Positions 30,121 to 38,461 of a stretch of DNA of 64,000 nucleotides are shown piece by piece. Made by a program: the position numbers and the translations under genes. The stretch is from a bacterium (GTDB lineage: Bacteria > Actinomycetota > Acidimicrobiia > Acidimicrobiales > Bin134), in NCBI GenBank assembly GCA_026705465.1, contig JAPPAP010000024.1, positions 45,895 through 109,894 on the forward strand. The letters run 5' to 3'. Numbering within the stretch: position 1 is the first letter of the stretch; every line of letters begins with the position of its first letter. Under the pieces are notes generated by a model. It saw only the letters and a program-made list of their open reading frames with translations, did not search any database and was not told where the DNA came from.

Positions 30121-31305
30121 CTAATCCCGCAGACTGCTCAGCGGCACGACGCGGCACTGCGGCTGCGGGTGTTCAGCAGCCCGTACCCAGCGGAACGACA
30201 TGGTGCCGAGCGAATGGCCTGCGGTTTGGATCCAGTTGGGCAGGCCGGGATCCTCGTGGGCCACGATCAGACGCACTGACCCATCGGCTTCGTAGTGGGC
30301 GAGATGGCTGTTGGTGTGGATCGTGTAGTGGCGGTAGTCGAGCGATTCCAACCAGTAGTTGCTGAGCTGAAAGTTCCAGTACTCGCAGTCCGGGGGAGTG
30401 GCTTCGATCACCAGGGCCTCGTCGGACTCGAGGGCCCAATGGCTGTGGTAGTAGGTGATGTTGGGGTCGCCGCCGGCTGCCAGTGAAACGTCTGGGTCGA
30501 ACGGCGGCAGCTGGTTGCTGTGCTTGGAGAAGTCTCGGGCCCACTTGGTGAACAGCAGGGGTGCGCCCATAACCAGGGCTCCGACGTTTTTCAGTCCCTC
30601 GTCCAAGGCCCTCGCGGTGAGGTGCGAGGGCTGGCGCTCCTCGGGAGTGCAGTTGATGCGCTCGATGGTCAGCTCGGCGGGGATTTCCGTCTGGCGGTCG
30701 GCGAAGGTCTGCCGCACCACCAACGTGCCGGTCTCGGGCGTCATCGGGAGCCAGTTTCCGTCTTGTGGAGTGCTGCTGAGGATCAGTTCGAAGCAGCCGT
30801 CGGCGTCCATCTCGATCTGATCGGCTTCAATGTGACCGGTGGGGGGCAGTCCGCCGCCTTGGCCGTAGTTGCCCGATTGGGTCCCGATGCTCAGATAGGC
30901 GATGTTGTTGCGCCTCCCGGTGATCTTGTAGTCGTAACTCCCGTCCAAGGCGGCGGTGTAGTAGTAGTTGTCGGGGTTGTCGGCCCCCAGCTTGGTGGTC
31001 TCGTTGGCCACTCGGTGCATGACGGGCGCCTTTGGATCGGCGTGCTCGACGAATGCCATCAATCCGGCCCGGGCCAGACGGCTCAAGTGCCGGTAGCCCT
31101 CCGCCTGGCTGAACGGATCGCGCGGCGCGCCGGGAAAGTTCATCGCCGCTCCCGCCGCCTTCAAGGAGTCGCAGAACTCTTCCCAGGCCTTGCCACTGAC
31201 CACCCGCTGCTCGGCCACGTCGTCGAGCGTCTTGCCCCGCATTTTCCGAACCAAAAGGGAGATCCGTCGAAATGCACCAAGTAGTCGTATGGCAAGCCGT
31301 CGCAT
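30121..31305 (-). CDS. DUF1214-domain protein
   Basis: 394 residues. The C-terminal 130 residues carry the DUF1214 pattern (YYHSHWALESDEALVIEATPPDCEYWNFQLSNYW, quoted in part, and TNSHLAHYEADGSVRLIVAHEDPG). The N-terminal part has GSYDYKITGRRNNIAYLSIG and IEMDADGCFELILS. The domain is widespread in mycobacteria and proteobacteria near lipid-degradation genes; its activity is not established as far as I know. The extreme N-terminus is basic with no clear signal peptide. First gene of the trio with the sulfotransferase and SDR; divergent from the LLM oxidoreductase gene. Confidence 0.8.
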   Translation of the reverse strand: MRRLAIRLLGAFRRISLLVRKMRGKTLDDVAEQRVVSGKAWEEFCDSLKAAGAAMNFPGAPRDPFSQAEGYRHLSRLARAGLMAFVEHADPKAPVMHRVANETTKLGADNPDNYYYTAALDGSYDYKITGRRNNIAYLSIGTQSGNYGQGGGLPPTGHIEADQIEMDADGCFELILSSTPQDGNWLPMTPETGTLVVRQTFADRQTEIPAELTIERINCTPEERQPSHLTARALDEGLKNVGALVMGAPLLFTKWARDFSKHSNQLPPFDPDVSLAAGGDPNITYYHSHWALESDEALVIEATPPDCEYWNFQLSNYWLESLDYRHYTIHTNSHLAHYEADGSVRLIVAHEDPGLPNWIQTAGHSLGTMSFRWVRAAEHPQPQCRVVPLSSLRD

Positions 31306-31417
31306 GGCGATTGTCTAGCGATGGGCACAGACCGGCGGCAACACAAGTCAAGTGATTCGCCGCCGAGGTGATCCCGCTATTGTCCGGCTCAAAGCTTGAT
31401 CGGAGGAAGCAGGGCCT

Positions 31418-32353
31418 ATGGTTTCGGACATGTCGTCGTATCGCGTCCCGCTGATCGGCCTGTGCCTGCCCTACGAGGGCACAGCGACGGCACAAGACAT
31501 TGTCGACGTGGCCCAAGCAGCGGAAGTGGCCGGATTGGACTCGGTGTGGGTCGGCGACCACATCGCTTTTCCGGTGGAGTTCACCTCGCAGAACCCGACC
31601 ATGGCTGACGGGAAGTACCCGTATCCCACCGACAACCCCCGGATGGAGGCACTCACCACCCTGGCTTTTGTGGCCGGGGCAACGTCCGCTATCAGGCTTA
31701 TGGTCAATGCCTGCGTGCTTCCCCAGCGCAACCCGGTGATCGTCGGCAAAGCCGTGGCCACGCTCGACTACCTGTCGGGAGGGAGGGTGATCTTCGGGGC
31801 AACCCTCGGGTGGCTGCGAGAAGAGTTCGATGCCCTTGGTGCCGACTACCCCCGCCGTCGGCAGGCGTTAGAGGACGGTATCGAGATTCTGCGCACGCTG
31901 TGGGAGCAAGACCAGCCCTCCTATGAGGGGGAGACCTACTCGTTCTTGCCCCTCAACATGTTTCCCAAACCAGTCCAATCGCCTCTGCCGATCTACCTGG
32001 GTGGCCACTCCCGACCTGCGCTCCGCCGGGCTGCGGCGATGGGAGACGGTTGGTTGGCCGCTCGCATGACTCCGGACGACCTGCGAGATCATGTGGACTT
32101 CTTGCGGGAGGAGCGCAAACGATCGCCGCGAGCTGACCAGCCATTCACCGTGGCCACAAACTGTCCAGCGGCGGTCGGTGCCGGTGCCCCTGGCGTGCTC
32201 GATCTCACCGACGGCGACGCCACGCGGAGCATGTTGGAGACCCTGAGCGAAGCTGGGGCCGATGTGGTCAATGTGGTGGTCGTGTCCTATGACCCCGCCG
32301 AGACCCGGGAAGCGGCCGTAGCCCTCGGCCAGCACTGCGGGCTGACCTCCTGA
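31418..32353 (+). CDS. LLM-class (probably F420-dependent) oxidoreductase
   Basis: 311 residues forming a luciferase-like TIM barrel. Diagnostic stretches are AAEVAGLDSVWVGDHIAFP, LPQRNPVIVGKAVATLDYLSGGR, GWLREEFDALG and PIYLGGHSRPALRRAA. In Actinobacteria this subgroup usually uses F420H2, sometimes FMN; the sequence alone does not settle it. Likely role is hydride transfer to an alcohol, ketone or alkene in lipid or xenobiotic breakdown. Divergent from the DUF1214 operon and convergent with the ligase gene, 5 nt from its stop. GGAGG precedes the ATG by 11 nt. Confidence 0.88.
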   Translation: MVSDMSSYRVPLIGLCLPYEGTATAQDIVDVAQAAEVAGLDSVWVGDHIAFPVEFTSQNPTMADGKYPYPTDNPRMEALTTLAFVAGATSAIRLMVNACVLPQRNPVIVGKAVATLDYLSGGRVIFGATLGWLREEFDALGADYPRRRQALEDGIEILRTLWEQDQPSYEGETYSFLPLNMFPKPVQSPLPIYLGGHSRPALRRAAAMGDGWLAARMTPDDLRDHVDFLREERKRSPRADQPFTVATNCPAAVGAGAPGVLDLTDGDATRSMLETLSEAGADVVNVVVVSYDPAETREAAVALGQHCGLTS

Positions 32354-32358
32354 TCCGG

Positions 32359-33861
32359 TCAGCCTGAGGCGAGGTGCTCTCGGAGCTCGACCTTGCGAAT
32401 TTTGCCGGTGGCGGTGCGGGGGAAGCTGTCGACAGCGATGAACTCGTCGGGGACCTTGATCTTGGCCAGGCGCTGTCGGCACCAATCAAGGAGTCCGTCG
32501 AGCGACTCATCTGGTTGGAGTTCGACGAATGCCACCGGGCGCTCGCCCCATTCGGGGTTTGGGCGCCCCACCACCGCCACCTCGGCAACAGCCGGGTGGT
32601 CATAGAGCACGGCCTCGATCTCGCTGGGGTAGATGTTGACCCCGCCGCTGATCAGCATGTCCTTGGACCGGCCCACGATGTAGAGGTAGCCGTCGTCATC
32701 AAATCGGCCCAGGTCGCCAGTTCGCAGCCATCCTTCGACGATGGCCTCAGCGGTTTGGTCGGGGTCGCGCCAGTAGCCGGCCATCACCTTCTCGCTCTTC
32801 ACCCAGATCTCGCCTATCTCTCCCGGAGCCGCGAGAGCGCCAGTCTCGTCGTGGAGTTCGATCCTGACGCCAGGTACGACCCGTCCACACGAGTCCAACA
32901 ACTCGGGGCGGCCGGCCATGGCCAGATCGTGGTCTTCGGGCAACAAGCCGGCGATGTTGGAAACGCCTTCGGTAATGCCGTAGGCCTGGTACAGGCCGCA
33001 CCCGAAGCGCTCATGGGCCTGTCGGATGAGTGGCCCGGCGGTGGGCGCCGCGCCGTAGACGATGAGGCGAAGGTTGGTGAGGTCGGCCTCCTCGAAGCCG
33101 GGATGGTTGAGGAGACGACGAATCTGGGTGGGGACCAATATCGAGATGGTCACCCGGTGCTCGGCGACCGCGGCGAAGAACGATTCGGGCGAGAAGGAGC
33201 GCAACACAACGTGGGTCTGGCCGTCGGCCAGCATGGAGCACACCCGAGTTCCGCTGGCCACGTGGTACAGCGGCGTGGTCGACAAGTACACGTCGTCGGG
33301 TCGAAACCGCTGCACCACTGCCATGGTCATCCCGTTGAAGGCCAGCCCCCGCTGGGTGAGGCATGCCCCTTTGGGTCGCCCGGTGGTGCCGCTGGTGTAG
33401 ATGATCAACGCGGTGTCATCTTCAAAGGCGCGATCCAGATCGGTGAACGGCTCCGACGCAAGCATCTCTGCGTAGGCATCGCCGTCGGCATCGACCACCG
33501 GGCCCGTGGAGCCGAAGGCCTCTAGACGTTCGGTGAATTCGCTTGTGGCCACGGTGAGGGAGGGCTCGGCGTTCGACAGGATAAAGGCCAGCTCAGGATC
33601 GGCAAGCTGGGTGTTCAGCGGCACAGCCGCCGCGCCCAGATAGGCCACCGCCAGGTAGACGTCGAAATAGACAAGACCGTTGTCGGCCATGAGCGCCACC
33701 CGGTCGCCCGGTCCCACCCCGGCGATTTCGAGCCCGGTCGCCAGCCGGCGAACCCGGTCCCGCAACTCAGCGAAGGTAACCGACGGTCCTCCGTCGACCG
33801 CTACCGCAATCCGCCGGGGATAGAGCGCCGCATCCCGCTCCAATAAGTCAACAATCCGCAT
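32359..33861 (-). CDS. AMP-forming acyl-CoA synthetase
   Basis: 500 residues. Motifs: IIYTSGTTGRPKGACL, YGITEGVSNIAG, RTGDLGRFDDDGYLYIVGR, MLISGGVNIYPSEIE and TATGKIRKVELRE with the catalytic Lys. Closest in spelling to FadD3/long-chain or cyclohexanecarboxylate-type ligases; substrate not predictable. Its ATG overlaps the TGA of the preceding ligase by one base (TGATG), so the two ligases are translationally coupled and may act on one substrate family or in sequence. Confidence 0.92.
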   Translation of the reverse strand: MRIVDLLERDAALYPRRIAVAVDGGPSVTFAELRDRVRRLATGLEIAGVGPGDRVALMADNGLVYFDVYLAVAYLGAAAVPLNTQLADPELAFILSNAEPSLTVATSEFTERLEAFGSTGPVVDADGDAYAEMLASEPFTDLDRAFEDDTALIIYTSGTTGRPKGACLTQRGLAFNGMTMAVVQRFRPDDVYLSTTPLYHVASGTRVCSMLADGQTHVVLRSFSPESFFAAVAEHRVTISILVPTQIRRLLNHPGFEEADLTNLRLIVYGAAPTAGPLIRQAHERFGCGLYQAYGITEGVSNIAGLLPEDHDLAMAGRPELLDSCGRVVPGVRIELHDETGALAAPGEIGEIWVKSEKVMAGYWRDPDQTAEAIVEGWLRTGDLGRFDDDGYLYIVGRSKDMLISGGVNIYPSEIEAVLYDHPAVAEVAVVGRPNPEWGERPVAFVELQPDESLDGLLDWCRQRLAKIKVPDEFIAVDSFPRTATGKIRKVELREHLASG

Positions 33862-35501
33862 CAGGAGGTGTATTCCGCTCGGTCGTGGGTGGTGGCGGTC
33901 ACGCCCTGCTCGCGGAGCTTAATTTTCTGGACCCGTTCTGAGGGGGTTTTGGGGAGATCGTCGACGATCTCGATGAACCTAGGGACGGCGAACGCCGGCA
34001 TGCGGGTCTCGGCCCAGGCCCATAGCTTGTTCAGATCGATGGGTGCCGAGACGATGATCCAGGCCATCACCTCGTCTTCGCCGGCTTCGATATCGGCTTT
34101 GACGGCCACCACTGCGCACTCGGTGATGTCGGGGTGGCCGAGCAGGGCCTGCTCCACCTCGTAGGAGGAGATGTTCTCGCCCCGTCGGCGCAGGGCGTCC
34201 TTGAGGCGGTCGACGAAGTAGTACCAGCCTTCGGCGTCGCGGCGCAGGCCGTCGCCGGTGTGAAACCAGAGATTGCGCCAGGCTTCGGCCGTCTTATCGG
34301 GCATGGCGTAGTAGCCCATGGAGCACGTCCAGGGGACTTTGGTCCGAATGGCCAGCTCCCCGAGCTCGCCGACGCCCACTTCTTCGTCGGTCTCGGGGTC
34401 CACCAGTCGCACATCGAACCAGTCGGAAGCCGCTAGACCCGCAGCGCCCGCGGGGCGGTCTTCACCATACGGCGACAAGATCGGCATCGACGTTTCGGTG
34501 AGGCCGAACACCTCGACGAAGGCGTCGACGCCGAATCGAGCCTTGAACTCATCGAGGATCGAATAGGCCGTGGGGGCGGCGAAAATACAGCGCAGGTCAT
34601 TGTCGGCGTCGTCGGGGCGGGTCTCCTGTTTCCACACGAAGTCCATCATCACGCCCAAGAAGTTGGTGACCGTGGCCTTGGAGTCGCGGATCTGGTCGAT
34701 CCAGCGGCTGGCCGAGAAGTGGCTATGGAGCACGAACCGGGCTCCGGCCACCAATGCGGGATAGGCGGCCAAGAATTGGGCGTTGCCGTGGAACAGGGGC
34801 GTGGTCACCATGTAGGTGTCGGCGTCGGTGAGGCGGGTGAGAGATACGCACTCGTCGGCGAAGAAGTACATCTGCGCCTGGGGCATCATCACCCCCTTCG
34901 ATGGCCCAGTGGTGCCCGAGGTGAAGAAGATCGAAGCGAGATCGTGGGAAGCGACCCCGACAGGCTCGGCCGGCTCGGAGGCTTCGAGGGTGTCCCACGG
35001 CTCAGCCTCCCAACCGGCATCTCGCAAAACGTCGATCCCCGCGTCGGCGTCGGGGCCGGCCACCCAGAATTGCTCAATCGACTCACAGGCCGATTTCGAC
35101 TCCACAAAGCGCTCGGCGTAGGAACCGTCGATAACCGCCAGTTTCGGTTGAACGGTTGAGGCTTGATGCTCCAGGAACTGGCCTCGGTAGGCGGTGTTGA
35201 TGGGGACTTCGACCATCCCGGCTACCTGAGAGCCGAGCCAGGTCCGGATGAACATCGACGAGTTTGGCAGCATCACCAGCAGTCGATCACCGGGAGCGCC
35301 GCCGGATTCGATCAGGGTTCCTGCCACCCGGCGGGCCGATTCGTATATCTCCGCATAAGTCCAGGTCAAGCCCTCTTCAGGGCAGTCCAGATACACGGCT
35401 TCGCCATGGCTGGTTGCCCGATGGGCTAGTACCTGCGGCGTCGTCCAAGTGCTGCGGTCGGGAAACGTGGGACGGATGTCCCTATAGGTGCGCATTGTCA
35501 C
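33861..35501 (-). CDS. AMP-forming ligase, CaiC-like, paralogue of the 58.5-kb ligase
   Basis: 546 residues from GTG 35501 (ATG 35495 is also in frame). P-loop IFFTSGTTGPSKGVMMP, VFGLTETSMPILSPYG, FHTGDGLRRDAEGWYYFVDR, RRGENISSYEVEQ and TPSERVQKIKLRE. This resembles crotonobetaine/carnitine-CoA ligases. It is strikingly similar along its whole length to the protein at 58509-60170 (both share ADECVSLTRLT, NLWFHTGDGLRRD and RRRGENISSYEVEQ). It faces gap across a 26-nt interval with overlapping promoter elements, and is coupled to the downstream ligase. Confidence 0.92.
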   Translation of the reverse strand: MTMRTYRDIRPTFPDRSTWTTPQVLAHRATSHGEAVYLDCPEEGLTWTYAEIYESARRVAGTLIESGGAPGDRLLVMLPNSSMFIRTWLGSQVAGMVEVPINTAYRGQFLEHQASTVQPKLAVIDGSYAERFVESKSACESIEQFWVAGPDADAGIDVLRDAGWEAEPWDTLEASEPAEPVGVASHDLASIFFTSGTTGPSKGVMMPQAQMYFFADECVSLTRLTDADTYMVTTPLFHGNAQFLAAYPALVAGARFVLHSHFSASRWIDQIRDSKATVTNFLGVMMDFVWKQETRPDDADNDLRCIFAAPTAYSILDEFKARFGVDAFVEVFGLTETSMPILSPYGEDRPAGAAGLAASDWFDVRLVDPETDEEVGVGELGELAIRTKVPWTCSMGYYAMPDKTAEAWRNLWFHTGDGLRRDAEGWYYFVDRLKDALRRRGENISSYEVEQALLGHPDITECAVVAVKADIEAGEDEVMAWIIVSAPIDLNKLWAWAETRMPAFAVPRFIEIVDDLPKTPSERVQKIKLREQGVTATTHDRAEYTS

Positions 35502-35527
35502 AGCGGGCCTACGTTAGTCTCAGCCGC

Positions 35528-36538
35528 ATGAGCATTCGCGTGGGCATCAACGGCTTCGGACGCATCGGGCGGAACTTCTTCAGAGCGGCCCGACAGGCTG
35601 GCGCCGATCTGGAATTCGTGGCCGTCAACGACTTGGGCAGCCTGGAGACCATGGCCCATCTACTGCAGTACGACTCGGTGATGGGTCGGTTCACCGACCC
35701 GGTTGCGGTGGTCGACGGCGGGTTGGACATCGGCGGCAGCATCCTGCAAGTGCTCTCAGAGCGCAACCCGGCCGATTTGCCCTGGAAGGACTTGGGCGTG
35801 GACGTCGTGGTGGAGTCCACCGGGTTCTTCACCGCCCGGGACAAGGCGGCAGCCCATCTTGATGCCGGTGCCCCAAGAGTGATCGTGTCAGCCCCCGCAT
35901 CGGGGGCCGATGCCACCTTTGTGGTGGGGGTGAACGACGGCGACTTCGATCCCGCCAACCACCTGGTGGTGTCCAACGCCTCGTGTACCACCAACTGCTT
36001 CGTGCCCATGGTGAAGGTGCTCGACGACGCGTTCGGGGTAGAGCGGGGTCTGATGACTACTGTCCACGCCTATACCGGCGACCAGGCGCTGGTGGATGGT
36101 CCGCACTCCGACCTGCGGCGGGCTCGGGCCGCGGCGGCGAACATCGTGCCCACCTCCACCGGGGCCGCTCGGGCTACCGGATTGGTCCTTCAGGCCATGA
36201 ACGGCCTACTGGACGGCATTGCTCTGCGGGTGCCTATCCCCAACGGTTCCCTCACCGACTTCACCGCTGTGGTGCAGGGCGAGCCGTCGGCTGACGACGT
36301 CAACGCCGCCTTTGCTGCTGCGGCCGCAAACGGACCGCTGTCCGGGGTGCTGGACTACAGCGAAGCCCCGTTGGTGTCGGCCGACATCCTCGGCTCTCCT
36401 GCCTCCTGCACCCTTGACTCCGGGTTGACCATGGCCCTAGGCAACCTGGTCAAGGTCTCCGGCTGGTACGACAACGAGTGGGGATACTCCAACCGCCTGG
36501 TCGACCTGGTGTCCATCGTGGGCGCGGCGGGCGGCTGA
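35528..36538 (+). CDS. gap: Glyceraldehyde-3-phosphate dehydrogenase, type I
   Basis: ATG 35528 gives 336 residues; the track ORF begins far upstream over the ligase promoter and should be trimmed. N-terminal NAD site GINGFGRIGRNFFR with Asp in VNDL, catalytic SNASCTTNC (Cys) with His of TTVHAYTGDQ, and RRARAAAANIVPTSTGAA for phosphate binding. Oxidises G3P to 1,3-bisphosphoglycerate. TAGTCT ends 7 nt before the ATG, matching a leaderless promoter. First gene of gap-pgk-tpiA; pgk begins 8 nt after its stop. Confidence 0.97.
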   Translation: MSIRVGINGFGRIGRNFFRAARQAGADLEFVAVNDLGSLETMAHLLQYDSVMGRFTDPVAVVDGGLDIGGSILQVLSERNPADLPWKDLGVDVVVESTGFFTARDKAAAHLDAGAPRVIVSAPASGADATFVVGVNDGDFDPANHLVVSNASCTTNCFVPMVKVLDDAFGVERGLMTTVHAYTGDQALVDGPHSDLRRARAAAANIVPTSTGAARATGLVLQAMNGLLDGIALRVPIPNGSLTDFTAVVQGEPSADDVNAAFAAAAANGPLSGVLDYSEAPLVSADILGSPASCTLDSGLTMALGNLVKVSGWYDNEWGYSNRLVDLVSIVGAAGG

Positions 36539-36546
36539 GCACCGGG

Positions 36547-37677
36547 GTGCTTCCCACACTCGAATCGCTGAGCGAGGCCCTCGGCGGGCTGAACAGCTGC
36601 CGAATCCTGCTGCGAGCCGACTTCAACGTCCCGCTCGGTGACGATGGCCAGATTGCCGATGATTTCCGCATCAAAGCCGCACTGCCCACCATCCGTTGGC
36701 TGACAGGCCAGGGGGCCGAGGTGGTGGCGTGCAGCCATCTGGGCCGCCCAGACGGCCAGGCCGACCCTCGATATTCATTGGCTCCAATTCAGGCCCGGCT
36801 GCGGGAACTGGCCCCCGGCGTCGAACTGCTGGAGAACCTGCGCTTCGATTCGGGTGAAACTGGAAACGACGACCGCCTAGTACAGCAACTAGTCGACGGC
36901 TGCCACGGGTATGTGAACGACGCCTTTGGGGCATCGCACCGAGCCCATGCTTCCATCGTGGGACCGCCTCAGTATCGGCCCAGCGCCGCTGGGCGCCTGT
37001 TGGCCAAGGAAGTGGAAGTACTGCTTGGGCTGCGGACCAAGCCCAAGCGGCCGTTTGTGGCTGTGTTGGGTGGAGCCAAGGTCAGCGACAAGCTGGGGGT
37101 TATCGACGCGCTGCTGGAAACCGCCGATGAAGTGATGATCGGCGGGGGGATGTGCTTTACGTTTTTGGCCGCCCGAGGCCACGGCGTTGGCGACTCACTG
37201 CTCCAACCCGATCAGATCGAGGCCTGCGGTCGGCTGCTGCAATCGGGGGCGCCCATCCGGCTGCCCTCCGACATCACCGCGCTGGCGCCGGGGGAGAGGG
37301 TGGTGCAGGCCGGCGTGGATCTGCGACCCGATTGGCGGGGACTGGACATCGGCCCCGGCACCGCAGCCGAGTTCAGCGACCTCATCGCCGAGGCCGGGAC
37401 CGTGCTGTGGAACGGTCCCATGGGGCTGTTTGAAGACCCAAGATTCGCGGCGGGGACCAAGGTGGTGGCCCAAGCTCTGGCCGAGAGTCGGGCATTCACC
37501 GTGGTGGGCGGGGGCGACAGCGCGGCGGCGGTTCGCCAATTCGGGCTCGATCGGGAGATGGATCACGTGTCCACCGGCGGTGGGGCGTCGTTGGAGCTGA
37601 TCGAACAAGGCGACCTGCCTGGCCTAAAAGCACTGAGAGAATCCGTTGGCACCCAAGAGGAGAACCGCAATGCCTGA
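36547..37677 (+). CDS. pgk: Phosphoglycerate kinase
   Basis: I place the start at GTG 36547 (376 aa), just after the gap stop; the track start would overlap gap with a non-conserved stretch. The N-domain has LLRADFNVPL, CSHLGRPDG and LLENLRFDSGE; the C-domain has VAVLGGAKVSDK, GGGMCFTFL, WNGPMGLFE and the nucleotide loop VVGGGDSAAAV. Length is at the short end for the family but no motif is missing. Converts 1,3-bisphosphoglycerate and ADP to 3-phosphoglycerate and ATP. Overlaps tpiA by 8 nt. Confidence 0.95.
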   Translation: MLPTLESLSEALGGLNSCRILLRADFNVPLGDDGQIADDFRIKAALPTIRWLTGQGAEVVACSHLGRPDGQADPRYSLAPIQARLRELAPGVELLENLRFDSGETGNDDRLVQQLVDGCHGYVNDAFGASHRAHASIVGPPQYRPSAAGRLLAKEVEVLLGLRTKPKRPFVAVLGGAKVSDKLGVIDALLETADEVMIGGGMCFTFLAARGHGVGDSLLQPDQIEACGRLLQSGAPIRLPSDITALAPGERVVQAGVDLRPDWRGLDIGPGTAAEFSDLIAEAGTVLWNGPMGLFEDPRFAAGTKVVAQALAESRAFTVVGGGDSAAAVRQFGLDREMDHVSTGGGASLELIEQGDLPGLKALRESVGTQEENRNA

Positions 37678-38446
37678 GCGCAAGCCGCTGATCAGCGGCA
37701 ACTGGAAGATGCACATGAACCATCTGGAGGCCATTCAGCTCATCCAGAAGCTCTCGTATGCGCTCGACCATGCTGATTACGCCGCTACCGATGTATCCAT
37801 CCACCCGCCGTTCACCAACCTGCGCTCGGCCCAGACGGTGATTGATGCCGACAGCATTCCCATCGCCCTAGGAGCCCAGCACTGCCATTGGGAGGAGAGC
37901 GGGGCGTTCACCGGCGAGGTATCGCCAGCCATGTTGGCCAAGCTGGCGGTGAGCTATGTGATCGCGGGCCACTCCGAGCGCCGTCAGCTCTTCGGCGAAA
38001 CCGACGAGAATGTGAACCGGCGGCTCAAGGCCATATTGGCCGCGGGCATGATCCCGATCATGTGCTGCGGAGAGACCCTGGATGAGCGGGAGGCCGATCA
38101 GACCGAGACCCGCATCACCACCCAGGTCGATGCCGGTCTGGCCGGTTTGAAACGGGATCAAGTTGGGGCCATGGTTATCGCCTACGAGCCGGTTTGGGCC
38201 ATCGGCACCGGCCACACCGCTACCCCCGCCGATGCCCAAGCGGGCTGCGCTCTGATCCGAGATCGGGTGCGGGCCAACTTTGGGGCCGATGCCGCCGCAA
38301 GCGTCCGCGTCCAGTACGGCGGTTCGGTCAAACCTGTGAACGTCGCCGAGCTCATGGCCCAGACCGATATCGACGGCGCCCTCGTCGGCGGCGCCTCACT
38401 CGAAGTCGACAGCTTCTCCCGCATCGTCCGCTTCCGCCTCCAGTAG
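37670..38446 (+). CDS. tpiA: Triosephosphate isomerase
   Basis: ATG 37670 gives 258 residues; AGAGGAG sits 7 nt upstream and the start lies inside the pgk 3' end. Catalytic residues are visible: Lys in SGNWKMHMN, His in AGHSERR, Glu in IAYEPVWAIGTG, and the phosphate loop YGGSVKP/LVGGASL. Interconverts DHAP and G3P. Full length. The usual following genes are displaced: secG appears only after three intervening leftward genes. Confidence 0.97.
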   Translation: MPERKPLISGNWKMHMNHLEAIQLIQKLSYALDHADYAATDVSIHPPFTNLRSAQTVIDADSIPIALGAQHCHWEESGAFTGEVSPAMLAKLAVSYVIAGHSERRQLFGETDENVNRRLKAILAAGMIPIMCCGETLDEREADQTETRITTQVDAGLAGLKRDQVGAMVIAYEPVWAIGTGHTATPADAQAGCALIRDRVRANFGADAAASVRVQYGGSVKPVNVAELMAQTDIDGALVGGASLEVDSFSRIVRFRLQ

Positions 38447-38461
38447 AGGCGCAACGAACGT

